64,000 bases of DNA from Diatrype stigma (lineage: Eukaryota; Ascomycota; Sordariomycetes; Xylariales; Diatrypaceae): NCBI GenBank assembly GCA_022225965.2, contig JAKJXP020000070.1, positions 124,001 to 188,000 on the forward strand. The letters are read 5' to 3'. Position 1 is the stretch's first letter; every line of letters begins with the position of its first letter. Shown in pieces: positions 48,901 through 60,700 of the stretch. Under the pieces are notes generated by a model that was not told the DNA's origin, ran no database searches, and was given only the letters and a program-made list of their open reading frames with translations. The position numbers were made by a program, and so were the translations under genes.

Positions 48901-49749
48901 CATCAGGACGCACTTTTCCCCGAGATGACACACGAAGAGTGGACAGAAGGCCTCTCGCCCAAGGTCGATGGTGCCTGGAACCTCCACAATGCCCTGCAGG
49001 GCGCAGCGCTGGACTTCTTCGTCGTCACCAGCTCCATCGTCGCGACCATCAACGTCCCCGGCCAGGCCAACTACAACGCCGCCAACACCTTCCTGGAGGC
49101 CTTCTGCCAGTACCGTAACGGCCAGGGTCTGGCCGCGTCCGCCATCGCCGTCAGCCCCATCGACGACATCGGTGTGGTGGTGGGCAACGACAAGGCGCGC
49201 CGCAACCTGCGCTCGAACGGGCTGCAGTTCCTCACCGAGCGCGAGGTGCTCGAGTACATCCACCTGGGCATCCAGCACCGCGCGCCGACGCCCATCATCA
49301 TGGGCCTGCACTCCGACACGCACCTGGACGACACGGCCAACCGCGTGGCCTGGAAGAAGGACCGCCGCATGGGTCTGTACCACAACACGGCCAAGGACGA
49401 CGTCGCCGAGGACGACTCCAACGAGGGCAACGAGCTCCGCGACTTCCTGGCCAAGGCCGAGGCGAACCCCAGCGAGCTCGACGCCCCCGAGAGCGCAGAG
49501 TTCCTGGCCATGGAGATCGGCAAGCGCGTCTACTCGTTCATGCTCAAGCCCATCGAGGAGGTCGACATCTCGCTCAGCCTGGTGGATGTCGGGCTCGACT
49601 CGCTCATGGCGGTGGAGATGCGCCGGCTCTGGAACCAGATGTTCGGCACCACCATCAGCGTGCTGGAGATCATGTCGCTGGGCGCGCTGGAGAACTTCGG
49701 CAAGCTCGCGGCTCAGGGGCTGAAGCAGCGGCTGTTGTCCGAAGCTTGA
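42989..49749 (+). CDS. reducing type I polyketide synthase, KS-AT-DH-MT-KR-ACP, no ER
   Basis: Nine exons (42989-43503, 43559-43979, 44032-44248, 44302-44414, 44468-44897, 44959-45408, 45466-48458, 48507-48842, 48907-49749), 2105 residues. KS about 10-422: Cys179 in KTACSSS, His314 in CHGTGTPVG, His350 in [12 protein letters not shown] about 515-830: FSGQGAQWP and GHSSGE near 612. DH about 886-1165: [16 protein letters not shown] (Glu where many DH motifs have Gly) and [12 protein letters not shown]-methyltransferase about 1200-1500: SAM motif LEIGAGAGG near 1344. KR about 1735-1915: [11 protein letters not shown], Lys in [10 protein letters not shown], Tyr in [14 protein letters not shown] Ser near 2057 in [13 protein letters not shown]. 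There is no enoyl reductase and no thioesterase or condensation domain, so the chain should be partly reduced, C-methylated and released by another factor. The introns at 45409-45465 and 48459-48506 contain no stop, but the conserved AYHSHHM junction supports removing the first. Product unknown. Confidence 0.92.
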
Positions 49750-51936
49750 GGGAATGTGCGGGACCGAAGAATGATGTTGGCGTCCGATGCGTTCGTAGCC
49801 ATATTTGTATAACAGTTACATCAAGAATGAATAAAGAATGGAATTTGGAGTTTGGATACTGCCTATAGAAGATTGGCCAAGCTTTCGTATCATGCCAAGC
49901 ACAAGTTGAACCCAGCTAGATTGTCCGTGCACAAAAATGGTGAAATACTACAAAAAGGGTTCTGCTGCACAAATAATCTATCTCTTGCTGCCAACGTTGG
50001 GCTCGGTGGCACAGCGCGGTAAAGGATGATGTCCATGTATTATTATGACTAAGTATAATACGTATGCGTTTGTAAAGAACTCAACGACTCTAAGTTAATT
50101 CCAGGGTTTGGTCCAACTGCCCTGGTGACAGCTCTTCCCTAATTTTCTAGAAACGACAATGATAGCCAGTTAGATAGCCTGAAACCCTGTGATGCAAGAA
50201 GTGGTTTCTTATTTAAGAAAACAGGTCGTCTAGGATGGCGCAACCACTGACGATCTCTTCCTGCATGGTAGAACAACTACATGCTAGGACAAGATGCAGT
50301 TGTTTGCGAGTCAACAAAGAGACGTCATGTTTACGAGTCAACCGAAGAGGCGCAAGCCTGTAGATGGAACCTGATGGAAGTCGCTGAGATTGAGTGTTCG
50401 GGACCGTCCCGCCGTGCGGTAACTATGGTTGTAAGCATTCTGTGATGTTTCCGTGTCGCTTTTCCATCTCGTTCGGTCACTACTTATCAGTATTAACTAG
50501 TTCGTAGCCATTACATTACTAGTTTCTACTACTATTAATTTAATATTCTTGGAGATCTCCTCTTTCTCCACATAACGAGGTACTAAAAGTAGGTTCTGAC
50601 CTCGTCGCCGCCTTGCTTCGTACCCTTAATAATTCTACGCCGCATGGCCGCTTCATACATAGTACATTTTATACGTAGCCGGGTAGCCGCGCGTGTTGTT
50701 CAGTCCCCACACGAAACTTGTTCACCCCTGAGGATAGAGTTCCCATTAACCATGAACAGCCACAACAGCCACCCAATGGAGGTGTGCATGTGGACCTGTC
50801 TTGACCAGAAACAAGAAACATTATGTGATCGCGCGTGTTGTGATAGTGTGATGATTCTGTGAAGGTGTTGCGCAAGACAAGAGCTATCGATTTAGTTGTT
50901 ACACGCGTCTGGTCTGCGGAGTGATGTTATCCAGGAAACAATTGCAGCAATGGCAAAAAATTGGTAACGATAACATCATCGATAAGAATGTTATGCTATG
51001 GCGAATGCGTAATCCATGGGCACTGCGCCGCATCCTACCCATAACCCTACTATGTTTATAACTTTGAGTACCCCTAAATGACTACCGGATGTGACGCTTC
51101 AAGTGGGTCACTGAGGCCAAGTGCCGTGGGAACCGTCGAGGGATTAGTTGGCATGGGATGCTTGACGTCCGTCGCATCACGTAATGAAAGACTTTTTCGG
51201 ACTCGGACAAGCTTCTCGGCACTTGACGTTTATTACCCGGTGCCGAAGCCTAGCTTGTCGCATACTCGGCCATTCTATGCCAGCTAGCTAGCCTGCCAGC
51301 CTTCCGTCAGGAACAACAAACCACAGCCCTACGAAGAGCCGGAGGCCGTTAGGCGTGTGGGGGAGGAACTGTAGGGAGATCTCTTATTAGCCGGCTGTTA
51401 TCGAGTATACATCGTCGATCAATGGAGACCGTGCTGCCAGTGGTCCCAACCCACTGTTCCTTTCTTGACCATGATCGTCCTCTAGCTGTCGCGTTCGACT
51501 ACGCGGCAGGAATCAGATCGTATGCCAGCAGCCAGCTAGTACATCCTTGCTACCCAGATGTCTCCTCCTGCCGAAGCATCATAGGCTCTATCGCCAAACG
51601 CACGATCCATCATCCATCATGACCCCAATACTCCCACATTCCGGAGACTTGCGGACGAGGGCATCGGGACTGAGGGCTCAACGCTCACCGCGCGAGAGCA
51701 CGGCAGAATGGCATGATGGTTGCCCAGTGGAAAGAGGCGAAGTCGGCAATATAGGGGCGGCAGTATTAGCAAGAGGCACGGGCGACGGGAGGATGGAGAG
51801 TTGGAGAATTGTGTATATATAGGACAGGAAGATCCCGTTTTAACAGTCCAGAAAAACTCATCAGATCATCAATCAAACAGATCAACAAACACACAATACA
51901 ACAAAAAAACCATCTTCCAAACCCACTTCATTCACC
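49750..51936. other. intergenic region after the polyketide synthase
   Basis: No gene recognised. The right end carries a TATATATAG at 51814-51822 and an A/C-rich leader (51840-51936) of the proline-rich protein gene. Confidence 0.5.
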
Positions 51937-52770
51937 ATGCAAGTCAAGTTTTCCAGTCTGCTCCTCGCAGCCATGGCCGCGACCTCCGCTGTCGCCGCGC
52001 CTCCTAAGCCACCTTACGTAAGAAACAGCCAGCCTCCCCTATTACACCCCCTGAGCAACTCGCTAACATAAGAAATCTAGGTGAATCCTGGTGGCCCGAT
52101 AGTGCAGCGAGATGACGCGCCTTTGCCTGTGCCTACGCCTTCGCCGCCGCCGCCGCCGCCTACTCTCTCCCACACGCCGCAGCCTCCCTCGGGCGGCAAG
52201 GACACTCGGGACGAGAACATTCCCCCGCCGCCGCCGCCTACTCTCTCCCACACGCCGCACCCTCCTTCGGGCGGCAAGAACACCCGGGGCGAGGATCTTC
52301 CTCTGCCGCCCCCTCCTCCCCCGCACCATGGAAACCCTCCCCAGGCTCGGGGCGAGCACCCTCCTCCCCCTCCGCCTCAGGGTCCCCCTCACCCTCCCCA
52401 GGCCCGGGGTGAGCATCCTCCCCCTCCTCCCCCGCCTCAGGGACCCCCTCACCCTCCCCAGGCTCGGGGTGAGCACCCTCCTCCTCCCCCTCCGCCTCAG
52501 GGACCCCCTCATCCTCCTCAGGCCCGGGGTGAGCACCCTCCCCCTCCTCCCCCGCCTAAGGGACCCTCTCACCCTCCTCAGGCCCGGGGTGAGCACCCTC
52601 CTCCCCCTCCGCCTCAGGGACCCCCCCACCCCCCTCAGGCTCGGGGCGAGCAACTGCCGCCCCCTCCTCCCCCGCACCATGGAAACCCTCCTCAGGTTCG
52701 GGGTGAGCACCCTCCCCCTCCCCCGCCCCCGGGATCGAAGCCCCCTCAGCCTCCCAAGGGCCAGAACTAA
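51937..52770 (+). CDS. proline-rich tandem-repeat secreted protein
   Basis: Two exons (51937-52017, 52081-52770), 256 residues. Exon 1 is essentially a signal peptide (MQVKFSSLLLAAMAATSAVA). Exon 2 codes for a short linker (NPGGPIVQRDDAPLPVP), then two 26-residue repeats (SHTPQPPSGGKDTRDEN type), then about seven 19-21-residue repeats of the form QARGEHPPPPPPQGPPHPP. It ends GSKPPQPPKGQN. Each repeat carries one Arg followed by Gly/Asp-Glu between polyproline runs. Composition suggests an extended polyproline-II rod, as in cell-wall or matrix proteins and some effectors; no catalytic domain or cysteine is present after the signal. A strong TATATATAG lies 115-123 bases before the ATG and the leader is A/C-rich, suggesting good expression. 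No family recognised. Both the antisense strand and a shifted plus frame are open across it, purely from repeat structure. Confidence 0.75.
52342..52755 (+). repeat. 57-63-bp tandem repeats coding QARGEH-polyproline units
   Basis: About seven head-to-tail units inside the proline-rich gene. Several differ only at synonymous or indel positions of one proline codon, indicating recent expansion. The segment coding PPPPPPHHGNPPQ occurs at both the left and right edges. Confidence 0.85.
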
Positions 52771-53397
52771 GGGGTCACGATACACGACATGGATCGACCC
52801 CCGGGCTGGAAAACATGTAATGGTGGATGCATAAGCGCCGGTGTGCTCGGATTGGTGCGATAAGTTTCGACGGATATGAAGAGTATGGGGGTGAGAGTTG
52901 GTTGGGAGAGATGATGATGGGTGTCATTGTCTTAGCATTCATTTCGAATTGGTGGTGCCGGGGAAAGAGTTGGTGAAGTGGCTTAGTTACGTGGAGGCTA
53001 CCCTGTCATTCTTTATAGAACACTACTTTATAATCTTGAATCATAACTTTTGAGCTCAAACCCGTTTTCTGAAACACATGTGAATGCTCCTTGCTCCTCA
53101 AGTCCGCCATACTAAGTATCGCAATGCTTAACATGGGCTTAGGAGTAAGTAGAGATCCATTTGTGAATACCCCAGTCAAAAGAAGGAATAACCCGCGCAT
53201 TCTTGTTCAGTTGGGATAACAGTTCGATACCGCTAATTATGTCTAGGCTTGAAACTCTTAACTAAGTACTTAGTTAGTACCAAAGCGTCCGGGTATCTCA
53301 TAGACTCACACGTGAGTCACACGTAGGCATATATATACCACTTGGCATTTGCGCCCTGAAAACAGAATTCTGATAACAAACATTCGGATTCTGGGAT
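52771..53397. other. intergenic region
   Basis: 3' region of the proline-rich gene and promoter of the GNAT gene; it contains a TATATATA at about 53329-53336, some 65 bases before the ATG. Nothing else seen. Confidence 0.5.
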
Positions 53398-54605
53398 ATG
53401 ACCAAACTAGCTAATATTCAGCCTTCGTCCACAATTAAAACCAGCAACACAATGGCTGAAGGCGCCGCTGCGCAGAAACCCATCAGGGCAAAGACCACAC
53501 TACCAGCGCAGCCGCTACCGTCCAACGCGGAGCGGCCACACATCAATACTGAGCGCTTGATTCTTCGACCATTTGCGCAAGATGACTGTAAGTGGGTCCG
53601 ACCCCCTATCCTGTGCTTATCTGGGTTTCTTCTTCTCCATCGGTGGGGTTTCTCGAGACTCCTAACTACCTAGAAAAAGAGAAACGAGCTGGAACTCTCT
53701 CGGATCGTTGCACAGATTGTTCATATTACCGAGCACCGTACAATTGACCAAGCAGGAATGTAAAAATGTACAAAAAGAAAGTACAATAAAGCTAACCGAT
53801 GATCCTACGATAGTGGAGGCCTACCACGCAATGCGCGTGCAACCCGAAGTGATGAAGTACTCGCTCCAGGGGCGGCCCGACAGGGACCTGGCCGAGTCGC
53901 AGGCGGCTCTCGATGCGTTCCTGCCGCCGCGCGACACGGAGGTGCACAACTGTGTCGTGGCGCTGGCGGCGACGGGCGAGCTTGTCGGCGTCGGCGGCTG
54001 TAGGCTGGGCATGTTTAGTAAGTATTGCGAGAGAGCACAATCAATTCCCATATCCACGCTTTGTTCTCGGCTATATTCATCTCCTTCCGAGATAGAAACG
54101 GGTCTCCGCGAATAAGAACTTAACAACCAACATTTCGTTGAAAAGAAATGAGGTGTGTGCATGCACCTGTGAGGAAGCATTGGCTGACACGAGATGCTGT
54201 GCTGCTGCAGTGGGCTGGCCCGAGGTCGGCTATACGTTCAGGCGCGAGTGCTGGAAGCTAGGCTACGCGACCGAGTTCCTGCGGGCGTTCGTGGAGGCAT
54301 GGTGGAAGTTGCCGAGGCAGGATGTCGAGGCCGAGGTCGACCCTGTCTTTTTCCCGGATTCCACCGGCGGGAATAGCGCGGCGGCATCAGCCGGTACAGG
54401 TGAGGGTGAGGGCGAGGGTGATGACAGGAGGGAGGTTCCGGAACAGCTCGTAGCGCTGGTTGAAGTGGGCAATATAGGCAGCCATCGTGTGCTAGAGAAG
54501 TGCGGCTTTCGGCGGGTCACCGAGTGGACGGAGCCGGATTGCCGCGAGGGATCGGAGAGCGCAAATGCCACGCTCATAGTATATGCTATGTCGAGGCCGA
54601 ATTGA
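53398..54605 (+). CDS. GNAT family N-acetyltransferase (RimJ/Acetyltransf_3 type)
   Basis: Three exons (53398-53587, 53814-54017, 54211-54605), 262 residues. After about 50 disordered residues the fold begins at HINTERLILRPFAQDDLEAY, the typical strand 1/helix 1 of RimJ-like acetyltransferases. It continues with QPEVMKYS, CVVALAATGELVGVGGCRLG (strands 2-4), EVGYTFRRECWKLGYATEFL (acetyl-CoA binding region, with RECWKLGYA in place of the classic Q/RxxGxG/A), and NIGSHRVLEKCGFRRVTEW at the C-terminus. An insertion rich in Gly/Glu (about residues 190-210) sits between the last helices. It transfers acetyl groups to an amine; the substrate is unknown. Introns 1 (226 nt) and 2 (193 nt) are longer than usual here. 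A second in-frame ATG at 53452 is an alternative start. Link to the polyketide cluster is not supported. Confidence 0.82.
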
Positions 54606-55214
54606 CCACCAGAAGCAGACGGAGAGATACCGCCCCACCCTCCTATTACTCCCTCTCCTCTTCCCTGGTCGTGTATTTTTCCAATCGGTTGCAGCACGTG
54701 TGGCAGTAGATAGGTAGGTTGGGTTCACACGGCGGGTCTAGGGAGGTAGGGCACATGTAATGAGGTATATGAGTATAAGTGCGAATCTTCCGATACTATG
54801 CAGCTAAAGCATGGAGCCATGAAGGAACTGTCTTTGCTCATGGGCCAAAGTAATCCCTATGGCAAGTGTCAGATGCTGCTTACCCATATCGCATCATATT
54901 GAAATTGTTGATTTTGGAAGAAGCTATTGTGTGGGGTTATAGCTACTCGTTTCTTTCTTGGCAGGTCTTGACATTTTTCGAACATCTATCGTACACAAGG
55001 CAAAGAAGATGCCGTGGAGACCGACAAGGGGTATGAGGCAAAATGATCGGTAAGAATATCAAGGCCAGGCTGATTCATTGCAGCTCTACCCAAACAGGTA
55101 GGGAAGCAGGTAGTGCTCGATTGAGTAGAAAAAGGGCCTTCGTATGTGCCAATGGTATATCTATCCGCCTTTTAGTGTGTGCAACATCCATCTATCACTC
55201 TCTCCTGCCTGTCG

Positions 55215-55216
<2 letters not shown>

Positions 55217-55276
<60 letters not shown>
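55217..55276. repeat. uninterrupted poly-G run, 60 bases
   Basis: Sixty consecutive G on the plus strand between GTCGTT and AGGGATC. It lies outside any gene. Such a run could form G-quadruplexes, or be an assembly or sequencing artefact. Confidence 0.9.
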
Positions 55277-55277
<1 letters not shown>

Positions 55278-57418
55278 GGGATCAGATTTCGAGCCTTCTT
55301 CTATACCTAGATAATGGAATATGCTAGCTATGTAAGTATGACGCTCTTCATTCCTAACCTGACTAGAGCCTGTCGAGTTTCAAGGCCCATTCGGGCGATT
55401 TTGGACCAACAACGGACGATCGACGATTTGCACCAAAGAGTATGTATTCTCGGCACGTAACTTGCCCTCTCTGCCCACCGACATTGCGATAGAGACAGAG
55501 AAAGAGCAAGAGAGGGGAGGCCCAATCATTCTCACGTCCCGTGTCACTTTTGAGGCGCCGCCCGTCTAATTTCATTCAACCCTACCTACTATCTAGGCGG
55601 TCTTACCTAGCATACGCCACGCCCGCCGTCTTTGCCGTGGAGAGCACCAGCGAGAAGCCCCTCCAGCCACTAGCTCCTCCGTGGGACTACTTAACTACAT
55701 CCCATCTACATGGGTGGACTGGAGGTTGCCGATATCGACTGTATCTATGCATGGACATCGTGCGGAACAAGCCATAGGCATCCTAGCGATCAATCATGGC
55801 TAACGCCGGGCTACGATAGCATCTGATTCCCCTGTGCCGTTCGTTGCGAAGGCGGCGTGCTTTCTTACGAGTTCGCGAAATCGGTTTGTTAAAGGAAAAG
55901 CAGCCAAGAAAGAAGATCAGTTCTCTCTTTACACTACCAAGCCAAGCCGTTAGACTTCTTCGACTGATTCGTGGTCCCGCACCTCGAACCATTACTCGAA
56001 CCATTATACGTATGTGCTTGATTAGCGATAACCCAGCCAAACACAGAGGGTTGATGATTCCCATGAGCCGCGGCGGTTTCCCGGTGCTTCTAATAACGTG
56101 TACTGGGCGAGGCCATCTGGATCAGAAGGACGCTGCGGGGGGTTCCCTCTCCTACCCGTCCACGTGCCGTCTCACTGGAGAATGTAGGTAACTATAGCTG
56201 TGCGCCATTCTCATTCGTTCCACGTGAGTCTACCTATATCTCCAGGCCAGGTACGCTGATAGGTTATCACCGAACCCCAATGCCTTTTCAGTCCTCGCCC
56301 ATGGGTTTGGAACCGAATTCTGAAATTGCATGGTATCCTTCGGCTCACCTAGCCCCGAAAGGATCGGATTTCATTTGTGCAATGTGAGAAGGTGGCGCAA
56401 AGAAGCTGCCCTCTTGCTTGACCACCCGGCCTCACCTCACCTCAGTACTTAGATACTCGTAACTGTTGTCTGCTTATCCCACAAGTGATCGGCCTCAGCC
56501 TGAGTTCATGGTCGAAGATCTCGGGTACTTGTCTAATACATACTAGACCGTCGTGCTGTGATAGCAGTCATGCCAACTTGGGTCTTTTGTCTGCTCAGTA
56601 CTACGATATCTTACCCCCAACTTACTGACATCTCCATCTTACGCATCTAGGTAATGAATGTAGCCATCCAATTTGGTGGGGGTCACACAAGCGCCAGCCT
56701 TCACCGTCTAAAGTTAGATACCTTCATACATCCCCAGATCAATATCGAAGACGACCCAGCCACATGTCTACTTGAAACCTGTGCATTTTACCAGTATTAT
56801 CTCATATCGGTGCAATTGCCTGTTGTGTTGATCGATGTCCGAACTCTCTGTATATCAGCCACGGCGCATGCTCAGATGCCTTACACACATGACAGCGGCC
56901 TATGAGATATGCCAGACCGATATCAAATTTCATAAGCAGCGCATCACGCTGCACTGCAGTGCGGCAGCAGTCGGTCAGTCGGCCAATGGACAACTAGGCC
57001 TGCATTTCGCTGTAATTCGTTGCGAGGGCTATTTTGGACGATGCAGCTAGCAGCTAGGAGCGCTACAGCACGTCGCTAGAGCTCGCTACCAGGAACTTAC
57101 ATCGCCAGATCGCTACGCTATGTAAGATTGATCAACGGCTCGGGTACTGCGGGCTGTAGGGTCATCAGCAATCAGGGCTACATACAGGCTGTCGCTAATC
57201 AGGGCACCTATGTACCGGTACTTCTGGGATTGAAAGATGCATCTAGCGCGCCAAGTCTATAGCCCGGCGGATTGATTGCACTCGCCACAGTTACACCGAA
57301 CTAGACCCTCATCGAAAAGGGCTGGCCCCGTCTCGGGAGGCTTGATACCCTGTTTTCCCGGCACCGGTCGACTGCACGGCGCCTCCGGGTCAGATTCAGC
57401 CGACCGTGGATCTCCGGA

Positions 57419-57793
57419 ATGACCTCACAGACTACAGCGCACAAGAAGGGTTCAACAGATGGCCACGAGACCACTTCGCAATTGGGATCACGAGCACGGA
57501 TCGCGACAACGTCGCATGTTCTACAATCCTCATGTAGGAACACGGATCATGGTCGTTACGCAGTTCTGCGGTGTCCCGGAGGCCACAGCCTACAGCCCCG
57601 AGTACGCGTAAACAGTGAAGTTGGAGGACAGGTACGAAAGGTCCCGGCCCAGCCCAACCCAACAGCACCAACGACGTTCGACAAAATCTGCAAGCAGCAG
57701 CTTCGAATCTCCGAAAAGCCGGAGGAGGCCTCCAGGAAAAGGTTGCTACTCGACCACGTAGAAATTCTCAAATCTGCCGGCGTGCCCAATTAG
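57419..57793 (+). pseudogene. possible unidentified coding relic
   Basis: The 3' half of this frame reads like a genuine protein end (PTTFDKICKQQLRISEKPEE, then LLLDHVEILKSAGVPN and a stop). A different frame just upstream also reads coherently (NDLTDYSAQEGFNRWPRDHF, about 57415-57475). They could be parts of one decayed gene separated by frameshifts. No family recognised. Confidence 0.25.
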
Positions 57794-60700
57794 CCTCAAA
57801 ACGATGTATGTTAGTTTCAGCTGGTCAAGGGGGAGGAGATAGAGGGACGGGAGTCGGAGTGAGTCGCAGAGTCGAGGACGACTAGACGCGAGCGCGGCGC
57901 TGATTCGGCGTGCTATCTTAAGATATCGCCACCTGCGGCTCGCCGCGACAGCCTCTCGCATGCGTGGCTAGAGCCAATCACTCCCCGAGGGCGCGGACTG
58001 CCTTCTAAGGGGCTAACGGTGGCTCTTCCGAAGCTTTATTGATTGGAGCATCGCTAAAGAGAAGGCATGTAACTACGTACTTTAGCTCAAGATGGAAGAG
58101 GCTTTGACTTTGGGGGGAATAAGGGAAATTCGCCACAGAGCAGTCTAAGTGTCTATCCCCCTTAACACAGGGTTCGCCGAGAGTCGAGCCACACTTTCCT
58201 TTTACATCTTGTTGCCGATACCCCCCTGGGGTGAGCCACTTTCTCGAGCTACAATTGGAACGGTCCCGCCAGACGATGCAGAACGATGCAATGATTATCC
58301 AATATCGAGGAGAAGGGGACCCAGGTAGATTCCATTAGCCACACACAGCCCCAGCCTACTCACTGTACAGCCAACCTATGTACATACATACATGCCTACT
58401 ACAGAGGTCCTGCGAGATGGGGGGTCGCGAAGGTACCGCTTAGAGCGGAACGAAAACCCTCGCCACTAGCCCGCTCGAAAGAGCGTGAGTGAGGGAGAAG
58501 AGAGAGACATACTAAAAAAGAAACGACTTTTTGGTATACACGAGCCACAGGTCCCGGGACTTCGCAGGCCCGGACGGGCTGCGGGACTAGCCAATAGCGA
58601 GCCGCCATTGACCAGCAAAGTTGCCGCATCCGGCAGTCGTCCGCGCTCGCCACAGTCTCCTCTAAGTAGTCCTCCTCCCTCCCTACTTGTACACATCCGC
58701 TGTTATATTGCATGCCTCAACCTACCCAGGTGCTGTAGCCTACCTACCTATCCACAAACGTACCTACATAGTTTCGGCACTGCAGGCTCGGCGGCCGCAT
58801 TCCCGCAGGTGGGAAGCACGACATCGAGGAGCAATTGCTCATGTACATACTTACATAGTAGCTAGTATCGTCATTCTAATGAGTTTAGTTCACCGACCTC
58901 GGTCGATTTATAGTCGGCTTGTAGCCGTAGTTAGTAGTCGGTAAGTAGTTAGGGGCCGAGAGCCCGTGGGAGGGCTCGCTATACTCAACGCACACACTCT
59001 CACTTACTCACTCACACTCTCACGCACAATATCGCATACATATGCTCATAACACAGTAGCATGTCTGTTGCCCTACGATCTACCCTGTTGTCTTTGCCAC
59101 AGCAGGTGAGGTGTGGGTGGCAGGTAGGTGTGTGGTGGTGCAGACGTACTAGATTTGGGACCGCCTAGAACGGGTCAAGATGTTCGTCCTCGCCGGCGAA
59201 GTCCATTGGTCAAGCCACAGCCGATCTTTCGTCCCGTCGCTGGTGTTTCTATATAGTGTGTGTATCTGTGTGTGGGTGGGTGGGTGTGCGTGCGGGTGGT
59301 GGGTGGTGGGCGCTCATCCACAAACATACACGACAGAAAACAGAAAGGGTGATCGGCCTCACTGGTTGCCGCTTCGGGGTACCGGCTTACCCTGTTATAC
59401 ATACAGTACATGCCCTCATGGCACACATATGTACATTATGTACCTACCTTGATTCAAGGGCTGAACCTTCAGAACCCTCAGTGCTCCAGCTCAGCATACG
59501 AAAGTGTCTGCATACTCGACATGCGGACAGCACATTAGTTCGAAGCCGATCTGCTGCGCGTCGTCGCTTTTGAATCGAGCAGAACGTAACATACGCAAAA
59601 CATACGCATATATCGGCATCGGCATGGCATCATTGCAACTGCACATAGTTGCAATAATGGCAGGGATGGTTTTCTATTTTTGTACTATCCATGCTATAGA
59701 CCTATATACTATGTGGTACCCTGGATACGACGGTAGGGAAAGTCGGTAAAGGCCCATCTGTTCTCGAAGTGGTCAATGAAGAGCAGGCCTGCCTACTGTT
59801 ATCTTGGACCTGCAGGTCATTGATGTCACGACATACGACCTACATACATAGCTAGGCCATGGCATGCATGCAGTCACTCGTTCGGGGACGCGGTACGGAA
59901 AGTCGTGATCGCTTTCAGGCACCGAGTCGATACATGCAGTGCGGTTCGACGCGTCGATCTGCGACATGGTCGGGCATATCAGATGTTATTGCGTAGGTAG
60001 GTGTAGTATAGGCTTGGTCAGGTAAGGCATCACGCATTCGTGATGCTACCGGTACGCTGTCATGACGACCGAGATGGTCAGACAGCTTCCCTCTCCTTCA
60101 CCCTACTCTCCCATCACCCCCCACCACCCCCCTTTTGAGATCAGCCTCTTCCGCATGCGATGTGAGTCATCGCATCTCATACTGCAGTTGATGTGTGACA
60201 AAACCCATGCCACATTCTACACGTTGGCGTCTCACACATTCAACTCACATACGCGTCCCCTAATTCCTGTCACGCCCTGCGCGCAGGAGCAGCCTTGTGT
60301 TATCATGGCTATTCAGATCATCAGACGCATAGTTACTTCGTACTCACCATGACGAACAACCAACGACGAGGCAGGGTGGAAGGCAACGAAGATCCGAGTT
60401 GTCGTGGAAGTGTGAGAGGGCAGGACGGACTCGGGGTATGGATACAGAAAATGTCAAGTGACGTCATACTCTCCTCTTTTATACCTTAGGGACCTACATA
60501 AGTTACTGCATCCAGGTGTACCCCAAGAGGTCCTTCCAGACACTCTCAAGCTCACTGGCCCGCCAAAGGTCGGTGACGTCGGTCGGATCTGATCGTTCTA
60601 GCCGAAATAGACGATCAGACTTTTCAATTCTCCGATGTGATCTTCTTGCTTGGAGGCCTTTTTTCTTCATTTTTTCTCGGCCTCTTCTAGTTAAATTGAG

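Noticed and set aside
48968..49723. 251-codon frame overlapping the last polyketide synthase exon
   Set aside because: Ser/Thr/Arg-rich shadow; the KR-ACP frame carries the conserved motifs.
42989..49749. PKS-NRPS hybrid or non-reducing synthase
   Set aside because: The protein ends 50 residues after the ACP serine with no condensation domain; DH, MT and KR are present and there is no SAT or product-template domain.
51937..52770. Proline-rich repeat protein as a ribosomally made, Kex2-processed cyclic peptide precursor
   Set aside because: The repeats lack dibasic KR/RR sites and no UstY/DUF3328-type or oxidase gene lies nearby.
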